Assembly: GCF_001686925.1 (NCBI RefSeq)
Contig: NZ_LVEN01000044.1
Coordinates: forward strand, 248,001 to 312,000
From: Flavobacterium piscis
GTDB lineage: Bacteria; Bacteroidota; Bacteroidia; Flavobacteriales; Flavobacteriaceae
Length of the DNA stretch: 64,000 nucleotides
Reading direction: 5' to 3'
Shown here: in pieces, positions 8,474-17,373 of the stretch
Numbering within the stretch: position 1 is the stretch's first letter
Layout: each line of letters starts with the position of its first letter
The notes under the pieces: generated by a model
The model's database searches: none
Told to the model about the DNA's origin: nothing
Seen by the model: the letters and a program-made list of their open reading frames with translations, nothing else
Made by a program: the position numbers and the translations under genes

Positions 8474-8615
8474 TTTAAACACATAGAAACATAGCTTTTA
8501 GTTACTCAAAAAAAGGCGTTTCACTTGCATTAATGCACATAGCTATGTGTAAATAATGTGTTATTTATTTTGCTCTAAACTTAACAAAATATACCTATGT
8601 TTCTATGTGTTTAAA
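8474..8615. repeat. Palindromic element bounded by AAACACATAGAAACATAG, family B copy 1
   Basis: The left arm TTTAAACACATAGAAACATAG-type sequence (8474-8494) and its exact reverse complement (8595-8615) bracket about 100 nt. A perfect 14-bp palindrome, CACATAGCTATGTG, lies inside at 8536-8549. A second copy with the same arms lies at 44391-44574. There is no coding capacity inside. Confidence 0.8.
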
Positions 8616-8630
8616 TTTTATTTTTTGCGA

Positions 8631-8655
8631 CGAATTTCACGAATTAGCACGAATT
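8631..8655. repeat. AATTTCACGAATT-type dispersed repeat, copy 3
   Basis: CGAATTTCACGAATTAGCAC at 8631-8650 matches the copies at 7508 and 7741. It directly follows the family B element. Confidence 0.6.
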
Positions 8656-8690
8656 AATTAATGAGAATTAGTGCAATTCTTAGCAAACAA

Positions 8691-8728
8691 TTTTAATCAT
8701 TCTAATCATTTTAATCTGTGGCAAAAAA
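8691..8728 (-). repeat. GCCAC-GATTAAA-type dispersed repeat (inverted)
   Basis: The minus strand reads GCCACAGATTAAAATGATTA, the same phrase as at 63551-63593 and, interrupted, 44203-44252. The whole 8386-9026 interval is a stack of repeats with no supportable gene. Confidence 0.55.
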
Positions 8729-8782
8729 ATATTGGTGGCCAACTTTTTTTATCAAATTAAGATTTAAACCTTTAATTTTATA

Positions 8783-8790
8783 CAAAGATA
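8783..8790 (-). promoter_or_regulatory. Putative promoter -7 box for the Crp/Fnr gene
   Basis: The minus strand reads TATCTTTG, a perfect TAnnTTTG match, about 400 nt upstream of the regulator's ATG. If used, the transcript leader would span the repeat stack at 8474-8728. Confidence 0.35.
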
Positions 8791-9026
8791 GCAGATTGAA
8801 ATCGTATTAATTGTCAGAAAACTGTTTTTAAGATGCATTTTATGAAAATGCAAAAATCCTATTTTCTATCGATTTTATAGAGTGTAATTTTAAAAATAGT
8901 AAGTAAATTTGTATTTCACTGATTATAATACTTTCTCTAAAACGTTTTCTGAGAATAATAATCGAAATCGCATTGAGCACGTTTTTAATTAATAGAAACG
9001 TCGTAATTTTACAAAAAACAGATACT

Positions 9027-9338
9027 ATGAATTTATCACAAGAAGATTGGGTTAATCAGCTTGCTGCTGACGAGAATGCAGTTATACTGGACGTAAGAAC
9101 TGAAGACGAATTTAATGACGGTTATATTGAGAAAGCCGTAAACATTGACATCAATAAAGGACAAGGTTTTATTTACGAAATCGAAGAACTTGATAAAAAT
9201 AAAAATTATTATGTGTATTGCCGTTCTGGAGCCAGAAGTGCTAAAGCATGTCAGATTATGAATGAGCTAGGTATAGATAATGCCTACAACTTGCTTGGCG
9301 GAATACTGGATTGGGAAGGCGAAACCGTAAATCCATAA
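9027..9338 (+). CDS. Single-domain rhodanese-like sulfurtransferase
   Basis: A 103-residue cytosolic rhodanese domain: AVILDVRTEDEF near the N-terminus, the active-site loop YVYCRSGARSAKA with the catalytic cysteine, and the closing NLLGGILDWEG. Such proteins accept and pass on persulfide sulfur. An upstream ATG at 8973 would add 18 residues outside the domain and would overlap a promoter-like stretch, so the ATG at 9027 (MNLSQEDW) is preferred. It probably belongs to the sulfur set with the Crp/Fnr, TSUP and MBL-fold genes. Confidence 0.92.
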   Translation: MNLSQEDWVNQLAADENAVILDVRTEDEFNDGYIEKAVNIDINKGQGFIYEIEELDKNKNYYVYCRSGARSAKACQIMNELGIDNAYNLLGGILDWEGETVNP

Positions 9339-9347
9339 AAATAAATG

Positions 9348-9375
9348 AAGAGGCGCAAAAAAGCCTCTTTTTTCT
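9348..9375 (+). terminator. Rho-independent terminator after the rhodanese gene
   Basis: AAGAGGC (9348-9354) pairs with GCCTCTT (9363-9369), followed by a T tract. Confidence 0.85.
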
Positions 9376-9415
9376 TTTAATAAACTATTAATAACCAAAC
9401 AAAAATTACCAGATT

Positions 9416-10996
9416 ATGAGTTTGATACCGGAAGAATACCAGATTAAAAACCTTATAAATCAAGATACTTATCTTGTAAATGGCGAATTAAAACAATGGA
9501 CAGGACAAACTACTCCTGTGTTTTCAACGATTTCATCTACAGAACAATATACTCCAACATTATTAGGATCTATTCCGTTTATGGCCGAAAAAGAAGCTGC
9601 AGAAGTAGTTGAAGCTGCCAACGCGGCATATAACAAAGGTCAGGGATTATGGCCAACCATGAAAGTAGTTGACCGTATAAAATGTATGGAAAATTTTGTG
9701 AAGCAAATGAAGGAAACCCGCGAAGAAGTGGTTAAACTTTTGATGTGGGAAATTGGAAAAAACCTTGGCGATTCGCAAAAAGAATTTGACAGAACAGTTG
9801 AATATATTTACGATACTATTGCCAGCTATAAAGAATTAAACGGACGTAGTTCGCATTTTGAAAAAGTACAAGGTGTAAATGCTATGATTCGCCGCGGACC
9901 TCTTGGAGTTGTATTGTGTCTTGGACCATACAATTATCCTCTTAATGAAACTTTTTCATTGTTGATCCCAGCTCTAATTATGGGAAATACAGTGATCTTC
10001 AAACCTGCTAAACATGGTGTTTTATGCATTTCTCCGTTATTGGAAGCTTTTAGAAGCAGTTTTCCAAAAGGGGTAATTAATATTGTTTATGGAAGAGGCC
10101 GTGAAGTTGCTTCTCCGATCATGAAATCAGGAAAAATTGATGTTTTGGCATTAATTGGAAATAGTAAGTCGGCAATTGCTTTGCAGGACCAACATCCAAA
10201 TAAAAACAGATTGCGTTTGATTTTAGGTTTAGAAGCTAAAAATCCGGCGATTATTTTACCGGATGCCGATTTGGATTTGGCGATTCAGGAATGTATTGCA
10301 GGAACTTTATCTTTTAACGGACAACGTTGTACGGCTTTAAAAGTGCTATATGTTCATGAATCTGTTAGGGAAGAATTCAACAAGCGTTTTTCTGAAAAAG
10401 TAGATGCGTTGACTTTTGGAAATCCTTGGGAAAAAGGAGTTTCTCTAACACCGCTTCCTGAAACTGAAAAACCTAATTATATTCAGGGGTTAATTGATGA
10501 TGCCACAAGTAAAGGCGCAAAAATATTAAATGAAAAAGGTGGAAAACATACCGAGAATTATATTTTCCCTGCAGTTTTATATCCTGTAAATAAAGATATG
10601 CGTGTGTATCACGAAGAACAATTTGGACCAGTAGTGCCTATTATTTCTTTTAAAAATATCGATGAACCACTGGAAGATATGGCCGAATCAAATTATGGTC
10701 AACAAGTAAGTTTGTTTGGGAAAGATATAAAAACCTTAGCACCGCTTATTGACTCGTTAGTAAATTTGGTTTGTAGAGTAAACCTCAACAGTTCTTGCCA
10801 GAGAGGTCCGGATGCATTCCCGTTTGCAGGTCGTAAAGATTCTGCTGTAGGAACATTGAGTATTCCGGATGCTTTACGTTCATTCTCAATCCGTACGTTT
10901 GTTGCTTCAAAAGATATCGATTATAATAATGAAATTTTGCAGGAATTGCTAAATAGCAAAGAATCGAATTTTATTAATACCGATTATATTTTGTAG
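9416..10996 (+). CDS. gapN: NADP-dependent glyceraldehyde-3-phosphate dehydrogenase-like aldehyde dehydrogenase
   Basis: A 526-residue aldehyde dehydrogenase. The oxyanion/general-base region [18 protein letters not shown] (E273) and the nucleophile [12 protein letters not shown] (C305) are intact. GLEAKNP in place of the usual ELGGKNP, together with [10 protein letters not shown], points to the plant-type non-phosphorylating GAPDH group, which oxidises glyceraldehyde 3-phosphate directly to 3-phosphoglycerate with NADP+. It is flanked by a terminator on each side, so it is a single-gene unit. Assignment to GapN over other aldehyde dehydrogenases is good but rests on motifs. Confidence 0.85.
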   Translation: MSLIPEEYQIKNLINQDTYLVNGELKQWTGQTTPVFSTISSTEQYTPTLLGSIPFMAEKEAAEVVEAANAAYNKGQGLWPTMKVVDRIKCMENFVKQMKETREEVVKLLMWEIGKNLGDSQKEFDRTVEYIYDTIASYKELNGRSSHFEKVQGVNAMIRRGPLGVVLCLGPYNYPLNETFSLLIPALIMGNTVIFKPAKHGVLCISPLLEAFRSSFPKGVINIVYGRGREVASPIMKSGKIDVLALIGNSKSAIALQDQHPNKNRLRLILGLEAKNPAIILPDADLDLAIQECIAGTLSFNGQRCTALKVLYVHESVREEFNKRFSEKVDALTFGNPWEKGVSLTPLPETEKPNYIQGLIDDATSKGAKILNEKGGKHTENYIFPAVLYPVNKDMRVYHEEQFGPVVPIISFKNIDEPLEDMAESNYGQQVSLFGKDIKTLAPLIDSLVNLVCRVNLNSSCQRGPDAFPFAGRKDSAVGTLSIPDALRSFSIRTFVASKDIDYNNEILQELLNSKESNFINTDYIL

Positions 10997-11024
10997 TAAT
11001 CAAGGTTATATATTAATTGTAAAT

Positions 11025-11062
11025 ACCGTCTTTTTCTTTTTTAGAATTAGACGGTTTTTCTT
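11025..11062 (+). terminator. Terminator after gapN
   Basis: ACCGTCT (11025-11031) pairs with AGACGGT (11049-11055), then TTTTCTTTT. Confidence 0.75.
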
Positions 11063-11086
11063 TTGTAGTGGTTTTAGATTACTGTT

Positions 11087-11121
11087 TTTGTGTAAAATAA
11101 AAAACTATAGTTTTAAATTTG
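11087..11121 (+). promoter_or_regulatory. Bacteroidota promoter for the M1 peptidase gene
   Basis: A TTTG -33 element at 11087-11090 and TAAATTTG -7 element at 11114-11121, spacer 23 nt, lie about 70 nt upstream of the ATG at 11190. Confidence 0.5.
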
Positions 11122-11189
11122 TGTAACATTAAGTTAAAAACATCAACTAATATTTTAATCAATTTATCATCAAAATCTTAAAATCATTT

Positions 11190-13061
11190 ATGAAAAAACA
11201 ATCAATCATACTGCTCCTTACAGTCTTTGCTTTTTTAACCCAAAACAGCTTTGCCCAAGAACTTTATATGCCAAGAAATATAAAAGAGGCTTACAAAAAA
11301 GGTACGCGTTCTATAGACGGAAAACCTGGAAAAAACTATTGGCAAAATCATGGAAAATATACCATGGATATTTCGGTAGATCCTAAAACAAGACTTGTCA
11401 GCGGAACAGAAACTATCGTTTACGAAAATAATAGCAATGATACTTTAAGGAATTTAGTTGTTCGATTTGTAAATAATCTGCATAAACCATCTTCACCGCG
11501 AAGCGGAACTGTAAGTGATGATTTTTTGAGTGATGGATTGACCATTACTTCTTTAAAAATTGAAAGTGAAATCTATAAGGAAGATGCACGAAGCTGGGGT
11601 ACGGTTGGGAATGTAAAAATGAAAAAAGGTATTCCTCCTCATTCTAAAGCTACAATTAATATCGATTGGAATTATCCTTTGTCTAAAGAAAGCGGAAGGG
11701 AAGGACAGATCGATGAAACTACTTTTTTTGTAGCTTATAGTTATCCTCGTGTTAGTGTTTTTGATGATTACAACGGTTGGGACAGATTGCCACATACAGA
11801 TCGTCAGGAATTTTATAATGATTTTAATGACTATGTATTTTCTGTAAAAGCACCTAAAAATTATGTGGTGTATGCAACGGGAGATTTCTTAAATCCTGAC
11901 GAAGTTTTGCAACCCGAGTTTGCAGCGCGTTTGAAAAAATCATATGTAACAGATGAAATTTTACATATTGCAAATGAGACTGAACTAAAAAGCAGATTAG
12001 TAACGAAACAAAATGAATGGAATGTATGGAAATTCGAAGCGCAGAATATCTCAGATGTTTGTTTTGGGTTAAGTGATCACTATTTATGGGATGCCAGCAG
12101 TGTTGTGGTGGATAAAAAAACAAATCGCCGCGCGAGTGTGCAGGCAGCCTATGATATAAAAGGAACCGATTTTGTAAATTCGGTAAAAAACAATCAATAT
12201 GCTTTAGACTTCTTTTCGAACAATTGGCCGGGAGTACCGTATCCATTTTCTAAAATGACTGCTTTTCAGGGTTTTGCAGATATGGAATATCCTATGATGT
12301 GTAACGACTCGCAAATGGGAGATCCTGTTTTTGCACAACTGGTTCAGGATCATGAAGTGGCACATACTTATTTTCCGTTTTATATGGGAATCAACGAAAC
12401 ACGTTATGCTTTTATGGATGAAGGATGGGCAACAACTTTTGAATACTTAATTGGAATTGCAGAACACGGAAAAGAAGCCGCTGATAAATTTTATAAAGAA
12501 TTTAGAGTTCAGAATTATATCAAAGATGAATCTACAGAAGAAGATCAGCCTATCATTTCGATGTCTACACAGGTTTCAGGTTCCGGATACGGAAATAATT
12601 CCTATGGTAAAGCATCACTTTCTTATTTGGCTTTAAAAGATTTGCTTGGCGATGATCTGTTCAAAAAATCCCTTCATGCTTATATGGATAACTGGAATGG
12701 TAAACATCCTATTCCGTGGGATTATTTTAATTCTATGAATACAGCTTCAGGACAAAATCTGAATTGGTTTTTCAATAACTGGTTTTTTACGAATAATTAC
12801 ATAGATCTTTCAATAAAAAATGTCGCTAAGAATGTAGTTTCAGTAGAAAATGTTGGTGGTTTTGCAGTTCCTTTTGATGTAAATGTTGTTTATGCAGATA
12901 ATTCGACAGAAACTTTACACCAGACTCCTGAGATCTGGAAAGCCAATCAAAAAAGAACTGCTATTGCATTAAAAAACAAAAAACAAATCAAGCAAGTAAC
13001 TTTAGACGGAGGCATTTTTATGGATGCCACGCCATCAAATAATACTTTGATTATAAAATAA
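11190..13061 (+). CDS. Secreted M1-family zinc aminopeptidase
   Basis: A 623-residue protein with a cleavable signal peptide (MKKQSIILLLTVFAFLTQNSFA). The M1 catalytic motif is present: HEVAH at 388-392, followed 19 residues later by the third zinc ligand E411 (DEGWATTFEY). The exopeptidase GAMEN equivalent reads ADMEY a little upstream. The N-terminal half is the usual beta-sandwich. Family members trim N-terminal residues from peptides in the periplasm or outside. The ACT-domain gene follows after 9 nt and is probably co-transcribed. Confidence 0.92.
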   Translation: MKKQSIILLLTVFAFLTQNSFAQELYMPRNIKEAYKKGTRSIDGKPGKNYWQNHGKYTMDISVDPKTRLVSGTETIVYENNSNDTLRNLVVRFVNNLHKPSSPRSGTVSDDFLSDGLTITSLKIESEIYKEDARSWGTVGNVKMKKGIPPHSKATINIDWNYPLSKESGREGQIDETTFFVAYSYPRVSVFDDYNGWDRLPHTDRQEFYNDFNDYVFSVKAPKNYVVYATGDFLNPDEVLQPEFAARLKKSYVTDEILHIANETELKSRLVTKQNEWNVWKFEAQNISDVCFGLSDHYLWDASSVVVDKKTNRRASVQAAYDIKGTDFVNSVKNNQYALDFFSNNWPGVPYPFSKMTAFQGFADMEYPMMCNDSQMGDPVFAQLVQDHEVAHTYFPFYMGINETRYAFMDEGWATTFEYLIGIAEHGKEAADKFYKEFRVQNYIKDESTEEDQPIISMSTQVSGSGYGNNSYGKASLSYLALKDLLGDDLFKKSLHAYMDNWNGKHPIPWDYFNSMNTASGQNLNWFFNNWFFTNNYIDLSIKNVAKNVVSVENVGGFAVPFDVNVVYADNSTETLHQTPEIWKANQKRTAIALKNKKQIKQVTLDGGIFMDATPSNNTLIIK

Positions 13062-13070
13062 TACATAACC

Positions 13071-13463
13071 ATGTCGGGAGAAAAGGATTTAGAAAAATTG
13101 CTTAAAAGTATGAAACCTGAACACGTTTCAGGAGATTATGTTTTTTGTAAAGTGGAGAAATTTGAAAATCTGGATTTGAATAACGTTGTAATGTTATTCA
13201 AGGAAAAAGAAGCTATTACATTAATTCTAAAAAAAGAAATAGCCGATCAATTACAATTTGATTATTCGGGTGTGATGTCCTGGATAACGCTAACAGTCCA
13301 TTCTTCACTTGAGGCCGTTGGTCTTACAGCAGCGTTTTCGAAAGCACTTTCTGAGAAAAATATTAGTTGTAATGTCGTTGCTGCCTATTATCACGATCAT
13401 ATTTTTGTTAATCAAAAAGATGTGAACAAAGCAATGGAAATTTTGTATTCATTTTCGGTTTAA
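13071..13463 (+). CDS. Small ACT-domain protein
   Basis: A 130-residue protein of tandem ACT-like fold, as in the ACT_7/DUF2241 group: an N-terminal half (YVFCKVEKFENL...AITLILKKEIADQL) and a C-terminal ACT half (WITLTVHSSLEAVGLTAAFSKALSEKNISCNVVAAYYHDHIFV). ACT domains bind amino acids or other small ligands and regulate metabolism. It starts 9 nt after the M1 peptidase gene and is followed by a clear terminator. The ligand is unknown. Confidence 0.85.
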   Translation: MSGEKDLEKLLKSMKPEHVSGDYVFCKVEKFENLDLNNVVMLFKEKEAITLILKKEIADQLQFDYSGVMSWITLTVHSSLEAVGLTAAFSKALSEKNISCNVVAAYYHDHIFVNQKDVNKAMEILYSFSV

Positions 13464-13493
13464 CGTATTATTAATTAGGTTTTAATACATATT

Positions 13494-13533
13494 AAAAGAG
13501 AGTATCTAACAATTTAGATGCTCTCTTTTTTAT
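13494..13533 (+). terminator. Terminator after the ACT-domain gene
   Basis: AAAAGAGAGTATCTAA pairs with TTAGATGCTCTCTTTT around a 3-4 nt loop, with one internal mismatch, followed by Ts. Confidence 0.85.
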
Positions 13534-13633
13534 TTAATGAAGGGAAGTTTTTGGTAAAAAAATCATGAAATGCTATAAAAGTTTTAGAATTAAAAAACTA
13601 GGTTTGCAAAAAAATACAAAACCTACTACAAAA

Positions 13634-14251
13634 ATGAAAAAACTTTTACTTTTAATTGTTTTATTTATTGTTTCTAAAACAGTCGCTCAAAACGATCCGA
13701 AAACAGCATTTCAAAAAAGTCGATACGAATTAGCACTATCGTACTATAAAAAAGCTGATTTTAAAAAAGCCTTAGATCTATTTCATCTCGCTTCCAGAAT
13801 TAAACCTGAAACCGAAATTGGTAAAGAATCCATTCAAAAAGTAGATACTTTGAAAACTGTTTTGAGAGACTCGATTTTGACTCAGGCATTGGGAACCTGG
13901 AAAATGAATGGAAATAAACCGGTTTGGGCATTTAACCAAAACGAAAGTCCTGCTGAAAAAGATGCTGAGGAATTTATTGCTATTCTGCCAAATGAAATTT
14001 TATTTTATGAGAAGAATAAAAAGACACAGGAAAAGAAATTAATCAAAACAGAACCTTTGGTTTATTATAATCAACATAAGTCAGATGCCTTGTTTTCGGA
14101 TGTGATTTTATCAGATGGTACAATATGGAATTGTTCTATTAATGAAAAATCAGATGAACTTCGTGTAATAAATGTTGGTAAAACTGGCGATAATGGTATA
14201 GAAAAAATAGAAAACAATAATATAGAACGCTTTTATATTAAAGTAAAATAA
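13634..14251 (+). CDS. Secreted protein with a TPR-like N-terminus, function unknown
   Basis: A 205-residue product. The ATG at 13634 gives a clean signal peptide (MKKLLLLIVLFIVSKTVAQ); the longer frame from 13565 would bury it behind 23 charged residues, so it is rejected. After the signal, YELALSYYKKADFKKALDLFHLASRIKPE looks like one tetratricopeptide repeat. The C-terminal half has alternating strands (YYNQHKSDALFSDVILSDGTIWNCSINEKSDELRVINVGK) that I do not recognise. It is monocistronic between two terminators. Confidence 0.75.
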   Translation: MKKLLLLIVLFIVSKTVAQNDPKTAFQKSRYELALSYYKKADFKKALDLFHLASRIKPETEIGKESIQKVDTLKTVLRDSILTQALGTWKMNGNKPVWAFNQNESPAEKDAEEFIAILPNEILFYEKNKKTQEKKLIKTEPLVYYNQHKSDALFSDVILSDGTIWNCSINEKSDELRVINVGKTGDNGIEKIENNNIERFYIKVK

Positions 14252-14255
14252 CAAG

Positions 14256-14290
14256 AAAGGGAATCTAAAATAATCAGATTCCCTTTTTTT
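14256..14290 (+). terminator. Terminator between convergent genes
   Basis: AAAGGGAATCT (14256-14266) pairs perfectly with AGATTCCCTTT (14276-14286), followed by Ts. It can serve both the plus-strand gene and the minus-strand beta-barrel gene. Confidence 0.85.
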
Positions 14291-14304
14291 ATGTTTAATT
14301 TTTT

Positions 14305-14868
14305 TTATAAAAACTTAAAACCAAGCGAAATATTAGAAACTGCAGTTTTTACATTTCTGCCAGACGGATCAAGGTCTGAAACTCCGGCAAGATATCTGTA
14401 ATCTAACGTCAGTTTCCATAAATCGACACCAGCTCCTCCAAGAATGCTGCTGTTGTTTTTTTCAAAAGCAATATAATTCAAGCTATTATTGGCTTTAATA
14501 TCAGAGTAACTCTTCCAGTTATATCCGGCAAAAATGCGAACATTTCCTAATTTTCCTAAAGGAACAACTTTAAAACCAATCAGTAAGGTAGCATCAGTTC
14601 CTGATAATTTATACTCAGTTTCTCCAATTCCGGTTTGCGAAAGACTAAATTCTGATTTAGCATAACCAAATTCTGCCTGTCCATAAAAAAGCAATAAATT
14701 TACCCTGGCAAATCCTGCAATGCCAAATCCTGTTCCGGAGCTTTTTGAACTAAAGTCATCCGTAAGCGGAGAAGTAATATTATAAGAAAACTGAGGTCCA
14801 ACTTGTATCAATTGTGCAAAACCATTTATACTAATACATAGTAATACTGCTAAAATGAATTTTTTCAT
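14305..14868 (-). CDS. Outer-membrane beta-barrel protein
   Basis: A 187-residue protein with signal peptide MKKFILAVLLCISINGFAQ, then eight or so amphipathic strands of alternating polarity (for example LFYGQAEFGYAKSEF, ATLLIGFKVVPL, VRIFAGYNWKSY, LTLDYRYLAGVSD), ending in the aromatic residue typical of outer-membrane barrels (SLGFKFL). The size and strand number suit the OmpA/OmpX-like small-porin group of Bacteroidota. No specific role can be read. Confidence 0.8.
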   Translation of the reverse strand: MKKFILAVLLCISINGFAQLIQVGPQFSYNITSPLTDDFSSKSSGTGFGIAGFARVNLLLFYGQAEFGYAKSEFSLSQTGIGETEYKLSGTDATLLIGFKVVPLGKLGNVRIFAGYNWKSYSDIKANNSLNYIAFEKNNSSILGGAGVDLWKLTLDYRYLAGVSDLDPSGRNVKTAVSNISLGFKFL

Positions 14869-15043
14869 AACTGGATTTATTATTTTTAGATACTATAAAA
14901 ATAAATATTATTAATTGAAAAAGAACGATTTGTATTATTTATTTGTTGTATGTTTTTGATAATCAATAAAATGAAAATTTTTGGTTTTAGAGAATATGAT
15001 TTTTAAATCCTCTAAATTTGTATACCCGAAGAAATAATGTTTT

Positions 15044-15448
15044 ATGGAAATCAAACCAATTAAAGCGTCGCAAACCTGGCAAATCAGGCACGAAGTAATG
15101 TGGCCGGATCAGCCTTTAGAATTTGTACAATTAGAAGAAGATAATTTAGGATTGCATTTTGGTGTTTTCGATCAGAAAAAATTGATTTCGATAGTTTCCT
15201 GCTTTGTTGTCGATGAGGAAATGCAATTTAGAAAACTGGCTACTTTAAAAGAATTTCAGGGCAAAGGAAGTGCTTCTCAACTGCTGCATTATATTTTGAA
15301 GCTTGCAAAAGAAAACAACTTAAAAAAAGTTTGGTGTAATGCAAGAACCAATAAAAAATCTTTTTACGAGAAATTCGGAATGAAAGATACTCTTAAAACT
15401 TTTATTAAAGCAAATCAGGAATTTACAATAATGGAAATTATTTTATAG
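15044..15448 (+). CDS. GNAT-family N-acetyltransferase
   Basis: A 134-residue compact GNAT domain. The acetyl-CoA loop is RKLATLKEFQGKGSASQLLHYIL, and the terminal motif VWCNARTNKKSFYEKFGM is family-typical. Similar small proteins in Bacteroidota are annotated ElaA-like or generic GNAT. The gene is alone, 175 nt from the divergent barrel gene. The acceptor substrate is unknown. Confidence 0.85.
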   Translation: MEIKPIKASQTWQIRHEVMWPDQPLEFVQLEEDNLGLHFGVFDQKKLISIVSCFVVDEEMQFRKLATLKEFQGKGSASQLLHYILKLAKENNLKKVWCNARTNKKSFYEKFGMKDTLKTFIKANQEFTIMEIIL

Positions 15449-15671
15449 AAACTATAATCGTAATAATGGAGTTAAAACGACCAATATTAAACAATTACAT
15501 TTTTATCGTCTTTAATGTGTGTTATTTTTCTTTCATATTTAGTTTATTTTTATAAGCAATTTTAAGATAATTAGCCATAAAAAAATAGCGATTTAATAGA
15601 TTTCATAAATAAAAAATCAATGAAAACGTTTTCGCTTTTATTAAATGTTAAAGCTTATAAAAAAATCTTTT

Positions 15672-15698
15672 TTTGTTTCGATACTTTGCTTACTTTCG
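15672..15698 (+). promoter_or_regulatory. Promoter of the small protein before the RND operon
   Basis: TTTG at 15672-15675 and TACTTTCG (one mismatch to TAnnTTTG) at 15691-15698. The ATG at 15706 is only 7 nt past the -7 box, so the transcript would be leaderless or nearly so. A TACTTTGC at 15682 is an alternative box. Confidence 0.4.
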
Positions 15699-15705
15699 CA
15701 GCCAA

Positions 15706-16089
15706 ATGAGAAAGTTAATAGTATTTTTAGTATTCATGAATTTGCTTCTGCTTGGCGGAGGGCAATATCTTAATGCGGGTACTCCTAAAAACTTTCATCA
15801 CCATACCCTTGAGAAAAAGCACCGAGTGAAATTCACGAATCAGGATCAGGGCAGTTCAATCATTGAAGATGCCGATGTAGATCTTGAAGAGGAATATCTT
15901 GGAAGTGATGATCTTAAAGATGGGCTTACAAACAAGTTTTTTCCAACAAATTACAGTTTACTTGACAATTGGTACTTATCCTTTTCAAGCCAGACTATTG
16001 TAAATGATTACAATCGTTTTAAAATCTTCGTGCCATTCTGTGGCCAGTCAAATCCTATTTACATTACCCAACAGGTTTTAAGAATTTGA
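15706..16089 (+). CDS. Small secreted protein of unknown function upstream of the RND efflux operon
   Basis: A 127-residue product. The ATG at 15706 (MRKLIVFLVFMNLLLLGGGQYLNA) gives a signal peptide; the frame open from 15673 would overlap the promoter. The mature part starts with a histidine-rich FHHH segment and contains an acidic stretch (EDADVDLEEEYLGSDDLKD). No domain was recognised. It lies 176 nt before the RND adaptor gene and may be expressed with it or be a separate unit. Confidence 0.65.
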   Translation: MRKLIVFLVFMNLLLLGGGQYLNAGTPKNFHHHTLEKKHRVKFTNQDQGSSIIEDADVDLEEEYLGSDDLKDGLTNKFFPTNYSLLDNWYLSFSSQTIVNDYNRFKIFVPFCGQSNPIYITQQVLRI

Positions 16090-16265
16090 TTCAACAGTAT
16101 ACATCGGTTACCTAAGTTGTGATCCGTAATATTTTGTTGAAGTATATTTTTTTCTACCTCATCTTATATGAAAGTTAAGTTATAACTAAGGCTGCCTGAT
16201 GCATTTTTTCATCTAAAGGAATCACTGTATTCCAAGCATTCAATCGCTTAATTTCCATTAAAATC

Positions 16266-17348
16266 ATGAAAAGAATTATCTTGTTCACAGGCTTATTTGC
16301 CCTTGTGTGCCTTACTAGTTGTACAACTAAAAAAGAAGAAAAAGAAGAAGCAGAAAAATTCACCGTAACTAATCCGGTTAGAATTGATACTTCGTTTACA
16401 AAGGAGTATGTTTCGCAAATTAAATCTGTTCGAAATATCGAGCTTCGTGCCCAGGAAAAAGGGTTTTTACAAAACATTTATGTTGATGAAGGACAGTTTG
16501 TGAAAAAAGGACAACTGTTGTTTAAAATTATGCCCAATATGTATCAGGCTGAATTGCTTAAAGCACAGGCTGAACAAAAATCAGTAGAAATTGAATTGCA
16601 AAATTCAAAATTACTGGCCGATAAAAATATCGTTTCTAAAAACGAATTAAGTGTAGCTCAGGCAAAACTGCAATCTGCAAAAGCCGAAGTTGCATTGGCA
16701 AAATTGCATTTATCATTTACCGAAATCAGAGCTCCGTTTGACGGAACTATTGACCGTATACCTTTAAAATTAGGAAGTCTTATCGACGAAGGCGAATTAT
16801 TGACAAGCCTTTCAGACAACAGTCAGATGTTTGCCTATTTCAACGTATCAGAACCTGAATATCTACAGTATCAAACTGACGTAAAAGACCGTGCTGACAA
16901 TAAAGTTAGCCTTGTTTTAGCGAATGGAGATATTTTTAAAGAAAAAGGAAATGTTGAAGTTATAGAAAGTGAATTTAATAATGAAACCGGAAATATTGCT
17001 TTTAGAGCGAGATTCCCTAATTCAGCAAAATTACTTCGAAATGGTGAAACCGGACAAGTTCAAATGATGGTTCCTCTTAAAAACGCCATTGTAATTCCGC
17101 AGAAAGCGACTTACGAAATTCAGGATAAAAAATATGTTTTTGTTGTGGATAAAAACAATAAAGTAAGTTCAAGAGAAATTACAATTACAGGCGAAATACC
17201 TGATTTATATGTGATTAAAACCGGACTTACTGAGAACGACAAGATTTTACTTGAAGGAGTTCAAAAAGTAAAAGAAAACGATAAAATTAAATTCGAATAC
17301 CAAGCTCCTCAAACGGTTATCAATCATTTGCGCGTAAAAGCAGAATAG
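16266..17348 (+). CDS. RND efflux periplasmic adaptor (membrane fusion protein)
   Basis: A 360-residue lipoprotein (lipobox LTSC after MKRIILFTGLFALVC). It has the adaptor architecture: a lipoyl-like half (RAQEKGFLQNIYVDEGQFVKKGQLLF), a short coiled-coil hairpin rich in A, E and K (QAELLKAQAEQKSVEIELQNSKLL), the second lipoyl half (FTEIRAPFDGTIDRI), a beta-barrel and a membrane-proximal domain. It is of the AcrA/MexA class, bridging the pump and the outer-membrane factor. First gene of a three-gene operon; the pump follows after 25 nt. No adjacent regulator was seen. Confidence 0.93.
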   Translation: MKRIILFTGLFALVCLTSCTTKKEEKEEAEKFTVTNPVRIDTSFTKEYVSQIKSVRNIELRAQEKGFLQNIYVDEGQFVKKGQLLFKIMPNMYQAELLKAQAEQKSVEIELQNSKLLADKNIVSKNELSVAQAKLQSAKAEVALAKLHLSFTEIRAPFDGTIDRIPLKLGSLIDEGELLTSLSDNSQMFAYFNVSEPEYLQYQTDVKDRADNKVSLVLANGDIFKEKGNVEVIESEFNNETGNIAFRARFPNSAKLLRNGETGQVQMMVPLKNAIVIPQKATYEIQDKKYVFVVDKNNKVSSREITITGEIPDLYVIKTGLTENDKILLEGVQKVKENDKIKFEYQAPQTVINHLRVKAE

Positions 17349-17373
17349 GTTTAATCATTAAAAAAATATAAAA

